Below, one piece after another: positions 35,619-45,719 of a stretch of DNA of 64,000 nucleotides. The notes below the pieces were generated by a model. That model made no database searches. It saw only the letters and a program-made list of their open reading frames with translations, and was not told the DNA's origin. Source of the DNA: JAGREO01 sp020446285 (GTDB taxonomy: Bacteria > Pseudomonadota > Alphaproteobacteria > Geminicoccales > Geminicoccaceae); the NCBI GenBank assembly GCA_041398005.1, contig JAWKVP010000001.1:248001-312000 (forward strand). The letters run 5' to 3'. Numbering within the stretch: position 1 is the first letter of the stretch; each line of letters opens with the position of its first letter. Both the position numbers and the translations under genes were made by a program.

Positions 35619-35619
<1 letters not shown>
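34738..35619 (-). CDS. sucD: Succinyl-CoA synthetase alpha subunit
   Basis: A 293-residue Rossmann-fold subunit that carries the phospho-histidine intermediate. CoA-binding GFTGAQGTFHSEQA and the active-site region GHAGAIISGGKGGA (phospho-His in RRMGHAG) are present. The ATG at 35619 overlaps the sucC stop by one base (TGATG). The frame appears open further upstream only because it runs antisense-like through sucC. It makes succinate with ATP or GTP together with SucC. Confidence 0.96.
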
Positions 35620-36787
<1,168 letters not shown>

Positions 36788-36788
<1 letters not shown>

Positions 36789-37732
36789 CAGAGGTTTACC
36801 GCATCACAGAGGCCCTGGACCGAAGCGACCGACTTGTCGAATGCCGCCTTCTCGTCCGCGTTCAGCTCGATTTCGACGACTTTTTCCACGCCGTTCCCGC
36901 CGATCACCACCGGCACGCCGACATAGAGACCATTGACCCCGTATTCACCATTCAGCTGCGCAGCACAGGGCAACACCCGGCGCTGGTCCTTGAGATAGCT
37001 CTCGGCCATGGCGATCGCCGAGGATGCCGGAGCGTAGAAGGCCGAACCGGTCTTGAGCAGGCCGACGATCTCCGCACCGCCGTCGCGGGTACGCTGGACG
37101 ATCGAATCGAGCCGCTCCTGGGAAGTCCAGCCCATCTTCACCAGATCGGGCAGCGGTATGCCCGCGACGGTCGAATAGCGCACCAGCGGAACCATGCTGT
37201 CGCCATGGCCGCCGAGCACGAACGCCGTCACATCCTCCACCGACACCCTGAATTCCTCGGCAAGGAAGTAGCGGAAACGCGCGCTGTCGAGCACGCCGGC
37301 CATGCCGACCACCTTGTTCGCCGGAAGACCACTCGCCTTCTGCATCGCCCACACCATCGCATCGAGCGGGTTGGTGATGACGATCACGAACGCATCCGGG
37401 CAGTTCTCCTTGATGCCGACACCGACACTCTTTATCACCTTGGCATTCGTGGCGATCAGGTCGTCGCGGCTCATGCCCGGCTTGCGCGGAATGCCTGCGG
37501 TGACGATCACCACGTCCGATCCCGCGATGCCGGAATATTCGGTCGTACCCGACATTGCCGAATTGAAGCCTTCCACCGGCGAGCTCTCGACGAGATCGAG
37601 CGCCTTGCCCTGGGGGACACCGTCGGCGATGTCGAAGAGCACGACGTCACCCAGTTCCTTGAGGCCTACGAGGTGAGCGAGAGTGCCGCCGATCTGGCCT
37701 GCCCCGATCAGCGCGATCTTTTTCCGAGCCAT
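36788..37732 (-). CDS. mdh: Malate dehydrogenase
   Basis: A 314-residue LDH-like malate dehydrogenase (the alphaproteobacterial type). The NAD-binding loop is ALIGAGQIGGTLA. The catalytic pieces are ITNPLDAMVW, VLDSARFRYFLAEE (substrate Arg) and GGHGDSMVP (proton-relay His). It oxidises malate to oxaloacetate and is the first gene of the mdh-sucC-sucD-sucA-sucB operon. The ATG at 37732 is fixed by the N-terminal Rossmann strand. Confidence 0.96.
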
Positions 37733-37784
37733 GCGATCCCAGTGCCTTTTGTCGATTGGATGAATTTCACGAGCGATCGAGTCA

Positions 37785-37813
37785 TGTCTAACCATCATGC
37801 ACGCCCGCTTCAA
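37785..37813 (-). promoter_or_regulatory. Candidate promoter of the mdh-suc operon
   Basis: On the minus strand TTGAAG (37813-37808), a 17-base spacer and TAGACA (37790-37785) lie about 50 bases before the mdh ATG. The -10 match is modest. The 334-bp gap it lies in (37733-38066) otherwise holds only the EF-hand gene terminator. Confidence 0.35.
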
Positions 37814-37978
37814 GCGCGCTGCGTCATGCTGGACGCATTGGATTCGCGCAAGGGTGAAAGCGCCGGACCTTCTCCGGCGAGGGGCGCCTGTCCTCGTGAG
37901 GGGATCAGGATCGGCACCGGTGCCGGACGGTCGAGGCAACACATTTCCCCGACCGGGCCACGGCGCCATGGCTGGCAC

Positions 37979-38009
37979 AAAAAAAAGCCCGGAACATGCG
38001 TTCCGGGCT
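37979..38009 (-). terminator. Intrinsic terminator of the EF-hand gene
   Basis: On the minus strand a 9-bp perfect GC-rich stem (arms 38008-38000 and 37995-37987, GCCCGGAAC with GTTCCGGGC) with a 4-base loop is followed by eight T residues (37986-37979). It lies about 57 bases after the EF-hand stop and insulates it from the mdh operon. Confidence 0.92.
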
Positions 38010-38066
38010 CAAGCGGTGGGTTTGAACTCCAGATGGAAGAGGCTGGAAGGCCGCGTGGTTCAGGCG

Positions 38067-38615
38067 TCAGCCGTCGCTGTCTTCCTGCGACTGCCCCTGA
38101 CGCTTGCCCTTGCCCTCGCCCTTGCCGCGGGGGCGGTCATCGTCGCCCTGATGCCAGCGCTTGCCATGTCCGCCGCGCTTGCGCATCTCGCTCTTCTCGA
38201 TGGCACCGTCCTCGTTTCGATCCATCATCGAGAAACCGCGATCGACCGGTGTGCCCATTTCCTCGCGGGTCAGCTGGCCATCGCCATCGCGGTCGATGAA
38301 CTGGAAACCGCGCACCATCATGTCCCGGGTCTGTTCGAGATAGAGGCCCTGAAACTCGTCGAGCGAGAGCGTGCCATCGCCATTGCCGTCATACTCGGCG
38401 AGCTTGGTGTCGATCAGGCCATTGGCCTCCTCGAGCGTCACCTTGCCATCGCCGTCGACATCGAAGCGCTCGAACATCATCATCCGGCCCATACCGCCGG
38501 GTCCACCCTCGCGCATGCCCCGGCCACCATCGGCATACGAGGCGGTAACGGCAGTCATGCCGAGAATTGCGGCAATGCCGAGCGTACCAAGAAAGACTTT
38601 GCTGCGGGTCTTCAT
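38067..38615 (-). CDS. Secreted EF-hand calcium-binding protein
   Basis: A 182-residue protein: Sec signal peptide (residues 1-29, ending TASYA), Gly/Met/Arg-rich segment, then four EF-hand loops (DVDGDGKVTLEE, DGNGDGTLSLDE, DRDGDGQLTREE and the looser DRNEDGAIEKSE). The C-terminus is Arg/Gly/His/Lys-rich. It is expected to bind Ca2+ in the periplasm or outside the cell. The ATG at 38615 is supported by AAAGGAT 9 bases upstream; an upstream in-frame start is less likely. It is divergent from the two-component system with 192 bp between them and has its own terminator. A sensor or buffering role is an inference. Confidence 0.9.
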   Translation of the reverse strand: MKTRSKVFLGTLGIAAILGMTAVTASYADGGRGMREGGPGGMGRMMMFERFDVDGDGKVTLEEANGLIDTKLAEYDGNGDGTLSLDEFQGLYLEQTRDMMVRGFQFIDRDGDGQLTREEMGTPVDRGFSMMDRNEDGAIEKSEMRKRGGHGKRWHQGDDDRPRGKGEGKGKRQGQSQEDSDG

Positions 38616-38682
38616 CGTCGGTGATCCTTTCGTCAGGTTCATTCAGTTTGCCATCGTCTGGCTGACCCTGTTAATGCGGCGA

Positions 38683-38766
38683 GTTTGTCACAGGAATTCG
38701 CCTGCGGGCGGGCAAAAGAGTAAGAAGACGTGACCTCCGGCGGGTCTGGTACAACTGGTTACAAAC
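38683..38766. promoter_or_regulatory. Candidate operator elements in the EF-hand / two-component intergenic region
   Basis: GTTTGTCAC (38683-38691) and, in the opposite orientation, GTTACAAAC (38758-38766; reverse GTTTGTAAC) differ at one base. Next to the second is a shorter copy, TGGTACAAC (38747-38755), giving a tandem direct repeat with about one helical turn of spacing. OmpR-type regulators typically bind such direct repeats. A related TGTCACA occurs at 41051 before the phytase-like gene. Assignment to the adjacent regulator is hypothesis. Confidence 0.35.
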
Positions 38767-38807
38767 TTCACCGGGCGATGTCGCAGCGTGCTTGATATCG
38801 AGGGGCC

Positions 38808-39527
38808 ATGAACGAGAAAGCGCATGTCCTGATCGTCGACGATCACCGCGACATCCGCGATCTGGTCGGGAAATATCTCGGCCAGCACGGGTTTCGCGTT
38901 TCCACCGCATCCGGCGGCGAGGAAGCACGCCGGATGCTCCGTGCCGGCAGCTTCGACCTCGTCGTGCTCGATGTTATGATGCCGGGCGAGGACGGGCTCT
39001 CGCTCTGCCGGCATCTGCGCGAGACGACGGAATTCCCCGTCATCATGCTCACCGCGATGGCCGAGGAGACCGACCGCATCGTCGGCCTCGAAATGGGCGC
39101 CGACGATTATCTCACCAAGCCCTTCAACCCGCGCGAGCTGCTCGCGCGGATCAAGTCCGTGCTCCGCCGCACCCGCGCCCTGCCGCCGAGCCGCGAGAAG
39201 CTGCCGGACGGAATGCTCCGCTTCGACCGCTGGAAGCTGGATACGGCGCAGCGCGAGCTGATCGACGAAAACGGCGTGAGCGTGGCGCTCAGCACCGCGG
39301 ACTACCGTCTTCTGACCGCCTTCATCGACCATCCGGGAATGGTCCTCAACCGCGATCAGTTGCTCGACCTCACCTCGGGCCGCGAGGCGCGGGTGTTCGA
39401 CCGCTCCATCGACAATCAGGTGAGCCGCCTGCGACGCAAGATCGAGCGCGACCCCAGACAGCCGGTCATCATCAAGACGCACTGGGGTGGTGGTTACAGT
39501 TTCGTCGCCGACGTCGAGAAACTCTGA
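38808..39527 (+). CDS. OmpR/PhoB-family response regulator
   Basis: A 239-residue DNA-binding response regulator. The receiver domain (residues 5-120) has the acidic pair in IVDDHRD, phospho-acceptor D55 in VVLDVMMPG, the conserved Thr in IMLTAMAEE and Lys in YLTKPFNP. A winged-helix DNA-binding domain follows (about 140-235), ending HWGGGYSF. A GAGGGG ribosome site lies just before the ATG. The stop overlaps the kinase start (TGATG), so the pair is coupled. It probably controls the flanking EF-hand and phytase-like genes. Confidence 0.94.
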   Translation: MNEKAHVLIVDDHRDIRDLVGKYLGQHGFRVSTASGGEEARRMLRAGSFDLVVLDVMMPGEDGLSLCRHLRETTEFPVIMLTAMAEETDRIVGLEMGADDYLTKPFNPRELLARIKSVLRRTRALPPSREKLPDGMLRFDRWKLDTAQRELIDENGVSVALSTADYRLLTAFIDHPGMVLNRDQLLDLTSGREARVFDRSIDNQVSRLRRKIERDPRQPVIIKTHWGGGYSFVADVEKL

Positions 39528-40939
39528 TGCCGCGCCGGTTCTGGCCGAAATCGCTCATGGGACAGATGACGCTGGTGCTGGTGCTGGCCCTGCTCGCCGC
39601 CCAGCTCGTCGCGGTCTTCATCTTCGCCCATGACAACGAGCGCGCGCTCATCCTCGCCAACCGCACGCAGATCCTGGATCGTACCGTCAGCCTCGCCCGC
39701 ATCCTCGCGATCACCCCCGAAGAGAACCGCGAACGGGTCGTCGAGGCCGCCGGATCACGCGGTTTCTCCGCCAGCGTCGATGGTACCAGCCGCATCGAGG
39801 ACAAGCACCGCAACCGCAAGAATCCCATCAGCCGCAGCATCGAGCGGCGCATCGACGACGATCTCCCCGGCCCTGTCCTTACCGATCTCGACGATGATGC
39901 CGAGTTCCGCGACCGCTACCGCCGCGACGGCGACCATGACGACGGCGACCGCCGCAGAGAGAACGATGAACGAAGGGACGGCCGCGACCATGGCGATCCG
40001 CTGCGCCTGATCGTCTCCATCGGTCTCGGCGAGGGCAGCTGGCTCAATCTCGAACACAGGCTGCCGCCGCCACCCCTGCTGCGCCTGGGTGGCCCGCTGC
40101 TCTATGTCCTGCTGACGGCCCTTCTCGTCTGCCTTGCCGGTGCTATCATGGTCCGCCGCATCACCCGCCCGTTGCGCGCCCTCGTCGAGGCATCCGATCG
40201 CTTCGGCCGCGGCGAGGAGGTGGAACCGCTCGTCGAATCCGGCCCGGGCGAAATGGCCAGAGCGGCGGCGGCCTTCAACCGCATGGCCGGCCGTATCCGC
40301 CGTTTCGTCGACGACCGCACGCGCATGCTCGCTGCCATCAGCCACGACCTGCGCACACCCATCACCACCCTGCGCCTGCGCACCGAGTTTCTCGAGGAAG
40401 GCGAGGACAAGGACAAGATGCTCGAAACCCTCGCCGAGATGGAAGCCATGACCGAGGCGGCGCTGGCTTTCATGCGCGAGGAGGCGAAAAGCGAGGCCGT
40501 TCGCCCCACCGATTTTGCGGCACTCGTCGAGAGCATCGCCGACGATCTCGCCGACCATGGCGCCGACATCGCCTTCGAACCCACCGACCGCATCGTCCTC
40601 CCCTGCCGCCCGGTGGCGATGAAACGCGCGATCCGCAATCTCGTCGAGAATGCCGTGCGCTACGGTGGTGGCGTGACCATCGCTCTCGCCGCACGGGTCG
40701 GCCGGGTCGAACTCGTCATTAATGATTCCGGACCCGGCATCCCGGAGACGGATCTCGAACGCGTCTTCGAACCTTTCGTCCGGCTGGAGGAAAGCCGCTC
40801 GCGCGAGACCGGTGGTACCGGCCTCGGCCTCGCCATCGCCCGCTCCATCATCCGCGCCCACGGCGGCGATGTTTCCCTGGCCAATCGCGAAGGCGGCGGA
40901 TTGCGGGCGGTGGTGACATTGCCGGTGGGGAAAGACTGA
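39527..40939 (+). CDS. Membrane sensor histidine kinase
   Basis: A 470-residue HK. Helix 1 spans about residues 13-33, followed by a periplasmic sensor region of about 150 residues. That region includes an extremely Asp/Arg/His-rich stretch (about 88-158, for example DGDHDDGDRRREND). Helix 2 (about 188-208), a HAMP domain (RRITRPLRALVEAS), the DHp box with phospho-His H273 (AAISHDLRTPITTL) and an ATPase domain with N-box NLVENAVRYG and DSGPGIP follow. The overall layout is that of EnvZ/CzcS-type kinases. The charged loop suggests cation sensing (inference). Confidence 0.93.
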   Translation: MPRRFWPKSLMGQMTLVLVLALLAAQLVAVFIFAHDNERALILANRTQILDRTVSLARILAITPEENRERVVEAAGSRGFSASVDGTSRIEDKHRNRKNPISRSIERRIDDDLPGPVLTDLDDDAEFRDRYRRDGDHDDGDRRRENDERRDGRDHGDPLRLIVSIGLGEGSWLNLEHRLPPPPLLRLGGPLLYVLLTALLVCLAGAIMVRRITRPLRALVEASDRFGRGEEVEPLVESGPGEMARAAAAFNRMAGRIRRFVDDRTRMLAAISHDLRTPITTLRLRTEFLEEGEDKDKMLETLAEMEAMTEAALAFMREEAKSEAVRPTDFAALVESIADDLADHGADIAFEPTDRIVLPCRPVAMKRAIRNLVENAVRYGGGVTIALAARVGRVELVINDSGPGIPETDLERVFEPFVRLEESRSRETGGTGLGLAIARSIIRAHGGDVSLANREGGGLRAVVTLPVGKD

Positions 40940-41111
40940 AAGCAGGAAACCGGTTCGTGGAAAACCGGCATTCCCGACCTTGCGGCGCTCTTCAAAACGA
41001 TGGTTTTTCCGGTTGACCTGCCCGTTGCCGGACCGCGACTGCCATCAATCTGTCACACAAGCCGTCCATCTCCTGATTCCGCCAGAATACCGGAACATGT
41101 GGAGGACGACC

Positions 41112-43346
41112 ATGAGGACATGCAGGCCCTATTCGCTGTTGATCGCAGGCACGGCAGTCGCGCTGGTCTCGGCAACGCTGAGCGAGGCCCATGCCGGGCG
41201 CTATCTCGATCGCGTGGCGACCCTGCCGGTCTTCCTGAACCTGCCTGCCGGCATTCCCGCCGAATCCGAGACTGTGGCCGAGATCGTGGCGGCGGATGCG
41301 AACGGCGAACTGCTCGCCTATACCGACGGGCCCGGCCAGCGTATCGGCTTTGTGGATATCACCGATCTCGAAACCCCGGTGCCCGCCGGCATCGTGGATG
41401 TCACCGGCGAACCGACATCGATCACCATCGTTGGAAATGCGGCCCTTGCCGCGGTGAACACCTCGCAGGACCATGTCGAGCCGAGTGGTCATCTCGCGGT
41501 CATCGACATCGTCTCGCGCGAGGTCATCGCCCGCTGCGATCTCGGCGGTCAGCCCGATTCCGTGGCGGCGAGCCCGGACGGAGCGTTTCTCGCGGTCGCC
41601 ATCGAGAACGAGCGCGACGAGGATCTGAATGATGGCATCATCCCGCAGCTTCCGGCGGGCCATCTCGCCCTGCTCGATCTTGATGGCAACGGTGTGCCGA
41701 CGAACTGCGATGCACCGCGCATGATCGATCTCACCGGTCTCGCCGAGGTGGCGCCCGAAGATCCAGAACCCGAATTCGTCGACATCAACAATGACAACAT
41801 CGCCGTCATCACCTTGCAGGAAAACAACCACATTGCCCTGGTCGATCTGGCCGGCGGTGACATCGTCGGCCATTTCACGGCCGGTACGGCGGATGTCTAC
41901 GGGATCGACACCAAAACGGACCGACAGGTTCGTGCCGATGGCCGGGTCGTCGGCATTGCACGCGAGCCTGACGCCGTCGCCTGGCTCGACGATGACCGTC
42001 TCGTGACCGCCAACGAGGGCGATTACGAGGGTGGATCACGCGGATTCACCATCTTCAGCAAGACAGGCGAGGTGCTGTATGACAGCGGTAACCTGATCGA
42101 GCATCTGGGCGTGCTTCACGGTCACTATCCCGAGCATCGCGCCGGCAAGAAGGGCACCGAACCGGAAGGCGTCGATGTCGGCACGCTGGGTGGCGAGAAG
42201 CTGATCTTCGTCGGCAGCGAACGCGGCAATTTCGTTGCGGTCTTCGCCGATGCCGGCGCAGGGGAAACCCCGGAACTGTTGCAGTTCCTGCCCACGGCGG
42301 TCGGCCCCGAGGGCATTCTCGCCCTGCCGCAGCGCAACGCCCTGGTTGTCGCCAGCGAGGTCGATTCCGAAGAGGACGGCATCCGTTCAACCATCGCGAT
42401 CTACGCCCATGGCGCCAACATGCCCGCCTATCCGCAGATCGTCTCGACTTCGGATTCCCGCTCCGGCCTTCCCATCGGCTGGGGAGCCATGTCCGGTCTC
42501 GCGGCCGATCCCATGGATCCGCGACGTCTTTATGCCGTCAGAGACAGTGCATACGCCCGTTCCGCGATCTACGAGATCGAGCTCGGCACCGGACCGGCGC
42601 GAATCGTCGCCGCACATGGGCTCATGAAGGATGGCGAACCCGCGAACTACGATCTCGAAGGTATTGCCGTCGCGGCCGATGGCGGCTTCTGGCTGGCATC
42701 CGAAGGCAATCCGGATAGCGACAATCCGCAGCAGCAACGAAGCCAGCTTGTCAAGGTCACCGCCGACGGCACCGTCGAACGCGAGGTCTTCCTGCCCGAG
42801 GAGGTCTACGGACAGGCCATCCGCTTCGGCTTCGAAGGTGTCGCGACCTGGGGTGAGGACAGGCTCGTGGTGGCGTTCCAGCGCGCATGGAAGGATGATG
42901 CCGACGATCAGGCCAAGCTTGGCATCCATGATATCGCGAACGACAGCTGGAGCTTTGTCCGCTATCCGCTCGAAGCGCCCAGGTCCGAACGTGGCGGTTG
43001 GGTCGGTCTCTCGGAGATCACCGCTCTCGGCGGCGATCGTTTCGCCATCATCGAGCGTGACAACCAGCCCGGCAGCTACGCCGTCATCAAGACCGTCACG
43101 ACGGTTTCGCTCGAGGGCGTCGAACCGGCGGCCTTCGGCGGGGAGATCCCGGTCATGGAAAAGAGTGTGGCCATCGATGTGTTGCCGGCAATGCAGTCAG
43201 GCAGGGGCTGGATCTCCGACAAACCCGAGGGGCTCGCTGTCACGGCCGATGACCGGGTGTTCCTGATCACCGACAATGATGGTGTCGATGACGCCACGGG
43301 CGAGACCCAGCTCATCGAACTCGGCCGGGCCGCCGATCTCTTCTGA
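41112..43346 (+). CDS. Secreted phytase-like / esterase-like beta-propeller protein
   Basis: A 744-residue exported protein: signal peptide (residues 1-28, ending SEAHA). The N-terminal half is rich in repeated beta blades with Asp-rich turns (FVDINNDNIAVITL, ALVDLAGGDIVGHF). The C-terminal half matches the esterase-like activity of phytase group (YDLEGIAVAADGGFWLASEGNP, ALGGDRFAIIERDNQPG). Such propellers bind Ca2+ and some release phosphate from phytate. The start at 41112 is set by GGAGG six bases upstream. It lies downstream of the kinase on the same strand, with 172 bp between and a small CCGGTT/AACCGG hairpin. Activity is unproven. Confidence 0.85.
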   Translation: MRTCRPYSLLIAGTAVALVSATLSEAHAGRYLDRVATLPVFLNLPAGIPAESETVAEIVAADANGELLAYTDGPGQRIGFVDITDLETPVPAGIVDVTGEPTSITIVGNAALAAVNTSQDHVEPSGHLAVIDIVSREVIARCDLGGQPDSVAASPDGAFLAVAIENERDEDLNDGIIPQLPAGHLALLDLDGNGVPTNCDAPRMIDLTGLAEVAPEDPEPEFVDINNDNIAVITLQENNHIALVDLAGGDIVGHFTAGTADVYGIDTKTDRQVRADGRVVGIAREPDAVAWLDDDRLVTANEGDYEGGSRGFTIFSKTGEVLYDSGNLIEHLGVLHGHYPEHRAGKKGTEPEGVDVGTLGGEKLIFVGSERGNFVAVFADAGAGETPELLQFLPTAVGPEGILALPQRNALVVASEVDSEEDGIRSTIAIYAHGANMPAYPQIVSTSDSRSGLPIGWGAMSGLAADPMDPRRLYAVRDSAYARSAIYEIELGTGPARIVAAHGLMKDGEPANYDLEGIAVAADGGFWLASEGNPDSDNPQQQRSQLVKVTADGTVEREVFLPEEVYGQAIRFGFEGVATWGEDRLVVAFQRAWKDDADDQAKLGIHDIANDSWSFVRYPLEAPRSERGGWVGLSEITALGGDRFAIIERDNQPGSYAVIKTVTTVSLEGVEPAAFGGEIPVMEKSVAIDVLPAMQSGRGWISDKPEGLAVTADDRVFLITDNDGVDDATGETQLIELGRAADLF

Positions 43347-43368
43347 AGGGCAACCACCCGGCATGACC

Positions 43369-43409
43369 GGAAAGGGGCGGCACCGGACAAGCGACTGCCG
43401 TCCCTTTCC
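43369..43409. terminator. Bidirectional stem-loop between convergent genes
   Basis: Fourteen-base arms (43369-43382 and 43396-43409; GGAAAGGG with CCCTTTCC outside, CGGCA with TGCCG inside, one G-T pair) with a 13-base loop sit between the phytase-like gene and the convergent DapA-like gene. Only short T-runs follow. Confidence 0.65.
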
Positions 43410-43411
43410 TT

Positions 43412-44338
43412 TCACTGAAACTTGCACGGGATCCGCGACGGCGATGCGCAAAGGGCGCCGATTCGTTTCAGCGCGGCTTCAACCTGAGCGATCTCTTCGA
43501 CCGTCAGTCGCCGTTGCGGCGGAAGCGGGTCGCCGCAGTCGAAGCCCTGCAGGCGCAGGCCCGCCTTGATCGCAGCGGCGAGATTGTAGCGGGCGAAGGC
43601 CTCGTTCAGTGACCAGAGGTCGCGCTGAAGCTCCATGGCCTCGGCCCAGGACCCGGCGCGACACAATTCATAGAGTCGCACACTCGCTTCCGGCGCCACG
43701 CAGGATGGTCCCGCCATCCAGCCCAGCCCGCCGATCAGCATCACCGCCGTGGTGATATGCGAGGAAGCGGCGAAGACCCCGAGCCGGCCCTCGGTGCGGT
43801 TGAGGATGCTGAGCAGGCGGCCCGTGTTCGTCGAGGCATCCTTGATGTAGTGAATGTTGGGATGGCGGGAGAGTTCCCCGATCGCCGCAAGACTAAGGTC
43901 CGAACGCTGGAAGTTGGGGTTGGTGTAGAGCGTGACGGGCGCATCCGTCGCCGATGCCACCGCCGAGAAATAGTCGACCACACCGGCCTCATCGAGCGGG
44001 AAGTAGGCTTCGAGGATGGCGAGGATGCCATCGGCGCCAAGCATGCGCCAGCGGCGGGCCTGGGCGACGGCGTCGGCGGTGGTCGTCGAAGCCACCCCGG
44101 CAATGACCGGCACACGTCCGGCAGCGGCCTCCACGACGGTCTGCACCACCGCCTCACGCCTGCGCAGGTCGAGATAGGCGAATTCGCCGGTCGAACCCAG
44201 GGGGGCGAGCCCGTGGACGCCCCTGGCGATGAGATGCTCGACCAGACGGGCCAGCGCCTCGCGATCGATCTCGCCCTCCGCATCCACCGGAGAAGCCAGA
44301 TAGGGAATGACCCCGTGCAGCCTGGCGGTCGTGTTCAT
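43412..44338 (-). CDS. DapA-superfamily aldolase/synthase (paralogue)
   Basis: A 308-residue class I aldolase-fold protein related to dihydrodipicolinate synthase. GSTGEFAYL forms the pyruvate loop, VTLYTNPNFQ carries the Tyr, and IHYIKDASTNTG the Schiff-base Lys. It differs from the housekeeping dapA at 22.6 kb, which keeps the canonical GTTGESPTL. Members of this branch act as N-acetylneuraminate lyases, 2-keto-3-deoxy sugar-acid aldolases or hydroxyproline-pathway enzymes. It stands alone, so its substrate is undetermined. Confidence 0.88.
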   Translation of the reverse strand: MNTTARLHGVIPYLASPVDAEGEIDREALARLVEHLIARGVHGLAPLGSTGEFAYLDLRRREAVVQTVVEAAAGRVPVIAGVASTTTADAVAQARRWRMLGADGILAILEAYFPLDEAGVVDYFSAVASATDAPVTLYTNPNFQRSDLSLAAIGELSRHPNIHYIKDASTNTGRLLSILNRTEGRLGVFAASSHITTAVMLIGGLGWMAGPSCVAPEASVRLYELCRAGSWAEAMELQRDLWSLNEAFARYNLAAAIKAGLRLQGFDCGDPLPPQRRLTVEEIAQVEAALKRIGALCASPSRIPCKFQ

Positions 44339-44486
44339 GGCGACGTGCTCCCGTAATGCTTGTCAAGGCGCCGGTTTCCGGCTGTCGCGGGAAAGATTCC
44401 CGATACGTCCGAACGAGGCAATCGCCGTGATGCCTGCCACGCTTCCCGTTTACCGGAACATGCCATGAACGGGCTCCGTCCGTTCG

Positions 44487-45719
44487 TCAGATCGCCGCCG
44501 GCAGACCGGCACGCATCACTTCGCGTTCCTCGCCCTTGTCCAGATCGCGGAGCTTGACCACGCCTCTTGCCAGTTCGTCGTCACCGATGGTGATGGCGAG
44601 GCGGGCGTTGGCGCGATCCGCCTTTTTCATGCGCTGGCCGGGTTTGCCCTTGTAGGCGAGTTCGATGATGTGGCCGGCACGGCGAAGTTCGAAGGCGAGT
44701 TTTTCGGCCTCGGTCTCGGCTGCCGGGCCGATGGGAATGATGGCGACGGGGCGCGGACGTTCAGGGGCGCCCTGCAACAACAGGGCGAGACGCTCGATGC
44801 CCGAGGCCCAGCCAACACCCGGCGTATCGGGGCCGCCGATCTGTTTCATCAACCCGTCATAACGTCCGCCGGCGAGCACCGCACTTTGCGCACCGAGGCG
44901 GTCGGTGGTGAATTCGAAGGCGGTGTGGGTGTAGTAATCGAGACCGCGCACGAGATTCCGGTTGTGGGTGAAGGCAATATCGAGGGCGCCCAGCCCGTCC
45001 TGCACGCGGGCGAAGAAATCGCGGCTCGCGTCGTTCATCGATTCACCGAGCGGCGGCGCGCCGGCGACGATCTCGCGGTCGCCCTCGTCCTTGCTGTCGA
45101 GGATGCGCAGCGGGTTTCTTGTCAATCGCGTCTGGCTGTCGGCGGAGAGTTTGGCCTTGTAGCCCGAGAAATAACCGACGAGCTTTTCGCGATAGGCGTT
45201 GCGACTTTCGGGGTCGCCGAGGCTGTTGATCTCGACCGTGATACCGTCATTGACACCGAGCGCTTCCAGGATCTGCCAGCCGAGCGCGATCACCTCGATA
45301 TCGGCCTTCGCGTCGGGACTGCCGATCACCTCCACGCCGATCTGGTGGAACTGGCGCATCCGCCCCTTCTGCGGCCGCTCATAGCGGAACATGGGCCCGC
45401 TGTAGAAAAGCTTGAGCGGGGGACTTTGCAGGAGACCGCCGGAGATCACGGCGCGGGCGACGCCGGCGGTGTTTTCCGGACGCAGGGTGAGGCTATCGCC
45501 GCCCCTGTCCTCGAAGGTGTACATCTCCTTGGAGACGACATCCGACGTATCGCCAAGCGAGCGGGCGAAGATTTCCGTGAATTCGAAGATGGGTGTGGAG
45601 ATTTCCCCGAAGCCGTAGCGTTCGGCGATCTCCAGTGCGGTGCCGGTGACATGACGATGCCGCCGCATGTCCTCGCCCACCAGATCATGGGTCCCACGGA
45701 CGGTGCGGACATCAGCCAT
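44487..45719 (-). CDS. hisS: Histidyl-tRNA synthetase
   Basis: A 410-residue class II synthetase. Motif 2 is FRYERPQKGRMRQFHQIGVE. The His-specific signatures RGLDYYTHTAFEF and motif 3 GGRYDGL with GWASGIERL are present, followed by the C-terminal anticodon-binding domain. ATG at 45719; it overlaps the ispG stop by 8 bp, so the two are translationally coupled. The 148-bp gap downstream has only a weak CGGGAA/TTCCCG hairpin. Confidence 0.96.
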   Translation of the reverse strand: MADVRTVRGTHDLVGEDMRRHRHVTGTALEIAERYGFGEISTPIFEFTEIFARSLGDTSDVVSKEMYTFEDRGGDSLTLRPENTAGVARAVISGGLLQSPPLKLFYSGPMFRYERPQKGRMRQFHQIGVEVIGSPDAKADIEVIALGWQILEALGVNDGITVEINSLGDPESRNAYREKLVGYFSGYKAKLSADSQTRLTRNPLRILDSKDEGDREIVAGAPPLGESMNDASRDFFARVQDGLGALDIAFTHNRNLVRGLDYYTHTAFEFTTDRLGAQSAVLAGGRYDGLMKQIGGPDTPGVGWASGIERLALLLQGAPERPRPVAIIPIGPAAETEAEKLAFELRRAGHIIELAYKGKPGQRMKKADRANARLAITIGDDELARGVVKLRDLDKGEEREVMRAGLPAAI

